64,000 bases of DNA from contig NZ_CP024848.1 of the NCBI RefSeq assembly GCF_003352005.1, positions 3,667,001-3,731,000 of the forward strand. Reading direction: 5' to 3'. Under the pieces are notes generated by a model. The model ran no database searches and was not told the DNA's origin. It was given only the letters and a program-made list of their open reading frames with translations. This document shows, in pieces, positions 62,620 to 64,000 of this stretch (its first letter is position 1; every line of letters begins with the position of its first letter). Source of the stretch: Oceanobacillus zhaokaii. GTDB lineage: Bacteria > Bacillota > Bacilli > Bacillales > Amphibacillaceae. Made by a program: the position numbers and the translations under genes.

Positions 62620-64000
62620 CTTTCACACCACTCACATTCTTCGATATCATTTGACGTTGATCTTACGTAATATGTTGTTTTTAGTCCCTCTCTCCATGCT
62701 TGGATATGAAGGTCTAGTAATATGGATGCACGAATTGTATTTGGTACATAGAAATTAAAGGAAATACTTTGATCAATATGCTTTTGACGTGCGGCATTTT
62801 GCTTTACAGACCAGCGTTGATCAACAATATATGCTGAACGGCGGTAAACATCATATGTGTTATGGTCAAGATCAGGCGCCGTTACTGGAATACGAAAATC
62901 CTTTTTCTCTTCACTGTAGAAGGCTTTGAATACTGGATCGATACTCGCAGTTGATCCAGCAATCATAGATGTAGAAGAGTTTGGTGCTACTGCCATTAGA
63001 TAGCTGTTTCTAATTCCATTCTCTTTTACTTCGTTTGCAAGTGATTGCCACTTCTCATCCGTATATCCTTTCGTAAGGAAATATTCACCAGAATTCCATT
63101 TACTTCCTTCAAAGTATGGATAGCTTCCTTTTTCCTTACTTAAATTCATGCTCGCTTCAATTGTAAGGTATGCAATTTTCTCGTATAACTCATCTGCATA
63201 ACTTACCGCTTCATCTGTTTCCCATTTGATGTTTTTCAGCGCTAATAAATGATGCCATCCGAACGTACCAAGACCGATTGCACGGTATTTACTATTTGTG
63301 ATTGTCGCTTGTTTTACTGGCAGGTTATTAATATCGATAACATTATCCAGCATTCTCACTTGAATTGGAATAAGTTTTTCCAATACACCAGCAGGAACAG
63401 CTCTGCCTAGGTTAATAGAGCTTAAATTACAAACAACAAAGTCTCCAGCTTTATATTTCTTAATAACAATATCTTCGTCTTCGATATATTCTTCTAATAA
63501 TTGTGTTGGGGATTGATTTTGCGTTATTTCTGTACATAAATTCGAGCAATAAATCATCCCTTGATGTGTGTTCACGTTTTGTCTATTAACTTCATCACGA
63601 TAGAACATGAACGGTGTACCCGTTTCAAGCTGTGAAATCATGATTCGTTTCATAATGTCAATTGCTTTTACTGTTTTTCTAGACAATGCTTCGTTTGCAA
63701 CACATGCTTGGTATTTTTCTCTGAAAGAACCTTTTCCTTTTTCTTCATCATAATAATCTTCCAGGGAGAAGCCCATCACTTGGCGTACTTCATGTGGATC
63801 GAATAAATGCCAGTCCTCTCTCGCTTCAAGGACTTCCATGAAAATATCCGGAATCGTTACGCCAGTAAAAATATCATGCGCACGCTGACGGTCATCGCCA
63901 TTATTCAATTTCAAATCCAAGAAGGATTCAATATCTTGATGCCAAACATCTAAGTAAATCGCAATAGCACCTTTTCTTGTTCCAAGCTGGTCAACACTTA
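62616..64000 (-). CDS. nrdE: Ribonucleoside-diphosphate reductase alpha subunit (5' end outside window)
   Basis: The frame runs from the right edge (visible from ...SVDQLGTRKGAIAIYLDVW) to the stop at 62616, about 460 residues of the C-terminal part of the catalytic subunit. VCNLSSINLG carries the substrate-site Cys region, YCSNLCTEI the catalytic loop, KTTYYVRS the radical-transfer Tyr pair, and the end ECEWCES the C-x-x-C redox pair re-reduced by thioredoxin or NrdH. The N-terminal and ATP-cone regions are not in view, so allosteric type cannot be judged. Operon order nrdE-nrdI-nrdF. Confidence 0.95.
   Translation of the reverse strand, partial: SVDQLGTRKGAIAIYLDVWHQDIESFLDLKLNNGDDRQRAHDIFTGVTIPDIFMEVLEAREDWHLFDPHEVRQVMGFSLEDYYDEEKGKGSFREKYQACVANEALSRKTVKAIDIMKRIMISQLETGTPFMFYRDEVNRQNVNTHQGMIYCSNLCTEITQNQSPTQLLEEYIEDEDIVIKKYKAGDFVVCNLSSINLGRAVPAGVLEKLIPIQVRMLDNVIDINNLPVKQATITNSKYRAIGLGTFGWHHLLALKNIKWETDEAVSYADELYEKIAYLTIEASMNLSKEKGSYPYFEGSKWNSGEYFLTKGYTDEKWQSLANEVKENGIRNSYLMAVAPNSSTSMIAGSTASIDPVFKAFYSEEKKDFRIPVTAPDLDHNTYDVYRRSAYIVDQRWSVKQNAARQKHIDQSISFNFYVPNTIRASILLDLHIQAWREGLKTTYYVRSTSNDIEECEWCES

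Noticed and set aside
1..64000. CRISPR arrays, tRNA, rRNA, prophage or integrated conjugative element
   Set aside because: No regularly spaced repeats, no tRNA-like cloverleaf with a T-loop, and no integrase, capsid, relaxase or transposase gene are found. The cwlT-like wall hydrolase at 25800 stands alone and is not evidence of a conjugative element.

Overview
The window looks like chromosomal DNA of a low-GC, endospore-type Firmicute of the family Bacillaceae, most likely Oceanobacillus or a close halotolerant relative. The basis is gene content and order shared with Bacillus subtilis (ypmR-ypmS, glnQHMP, yhcEFGHI, yknXYZ, an nrdE-flavodoxin-nrdF set), strong AGGAGG-type ribosome sites, S-box control of a sulfur gene, and lipoprotein and cell-wall genes of Gram-positive type. 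The genus is an inference from remembered protein similarity. I see no rRNA, tRNA, prophage, integrase, transposase gene or CRISPR array.

Layout. 1-2.7 kb: tail of an unknown gene, a YkhA-type thioesterase (-), two repeat copies, cardiolipin synthase (-). 2.9-8.3 kb (+): RarD transporter, a SAM riboswitch driving an O-acetylhomoserine sulfhydrylase with an extra CoA-binding-like domain, then ypmR-ypmS. 8.4-13.3 kb: a permuted papain-fold protein (-), an ABC-F ATPase (+), and the threonine-to-glycine pair kbl-tdh (-). 13.5-36.4 kb is mostly an uptake region on the minus strand: two complete oppABCDF operons and a glnQHMP operon, with a LysM/3D wall protein, a DUF1002 protein, an MFS exporter, a BdhA-type dehydrogenase with ridA, and a lysozyme-like wall hydrolase between them. 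36.6-43.2 kb: a DUF3899 membrane protein, nitronate monooxygenase, an unrecognised multidomain regulator and a SWIM/SNF2 helicase. 43.7-50.1 kb (-): a MacAB/YknXYZ efflux set, an MFS transporter, a type I toxin-antitoxin locus, Cu/Zn superoxide dismutase and a DoxX protein. 50.5-56.1 kb (+): the yhcEFGHI ABC operon with its GntR repressor and an EamA transporter. 56.3-64 kb: a DUF692-like enzyme (-), an NADPH:FMN-type reductase (+), a wall amidase (+), a 58-residue antitoxin-like protein, a decayed MerR-methyltransferase gene and the class I ribonucleotide reductase operon running off the right edge (-).

The most unusual content lies between the genes. One dispersed repeat (called R1 here) occurs eight times in both orientations. 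It has a nested stem design, its terminal arms change on both sides together, and three copies carry an extra 59 bp segment flanked by TCCT. A second family (R3) has TTCAAAAAG-type inverted ends. There is also a cluster of DnaA-box sequences at 26.6-26.8 kb, a triple 11-bp-period response-regulator site upstream of the yknX-like gene, a MerR-type promoter with a 19 bp spacer in front of the dead merR gene, and intercistronic hairpins directly after all three solute-binding-protein genes.
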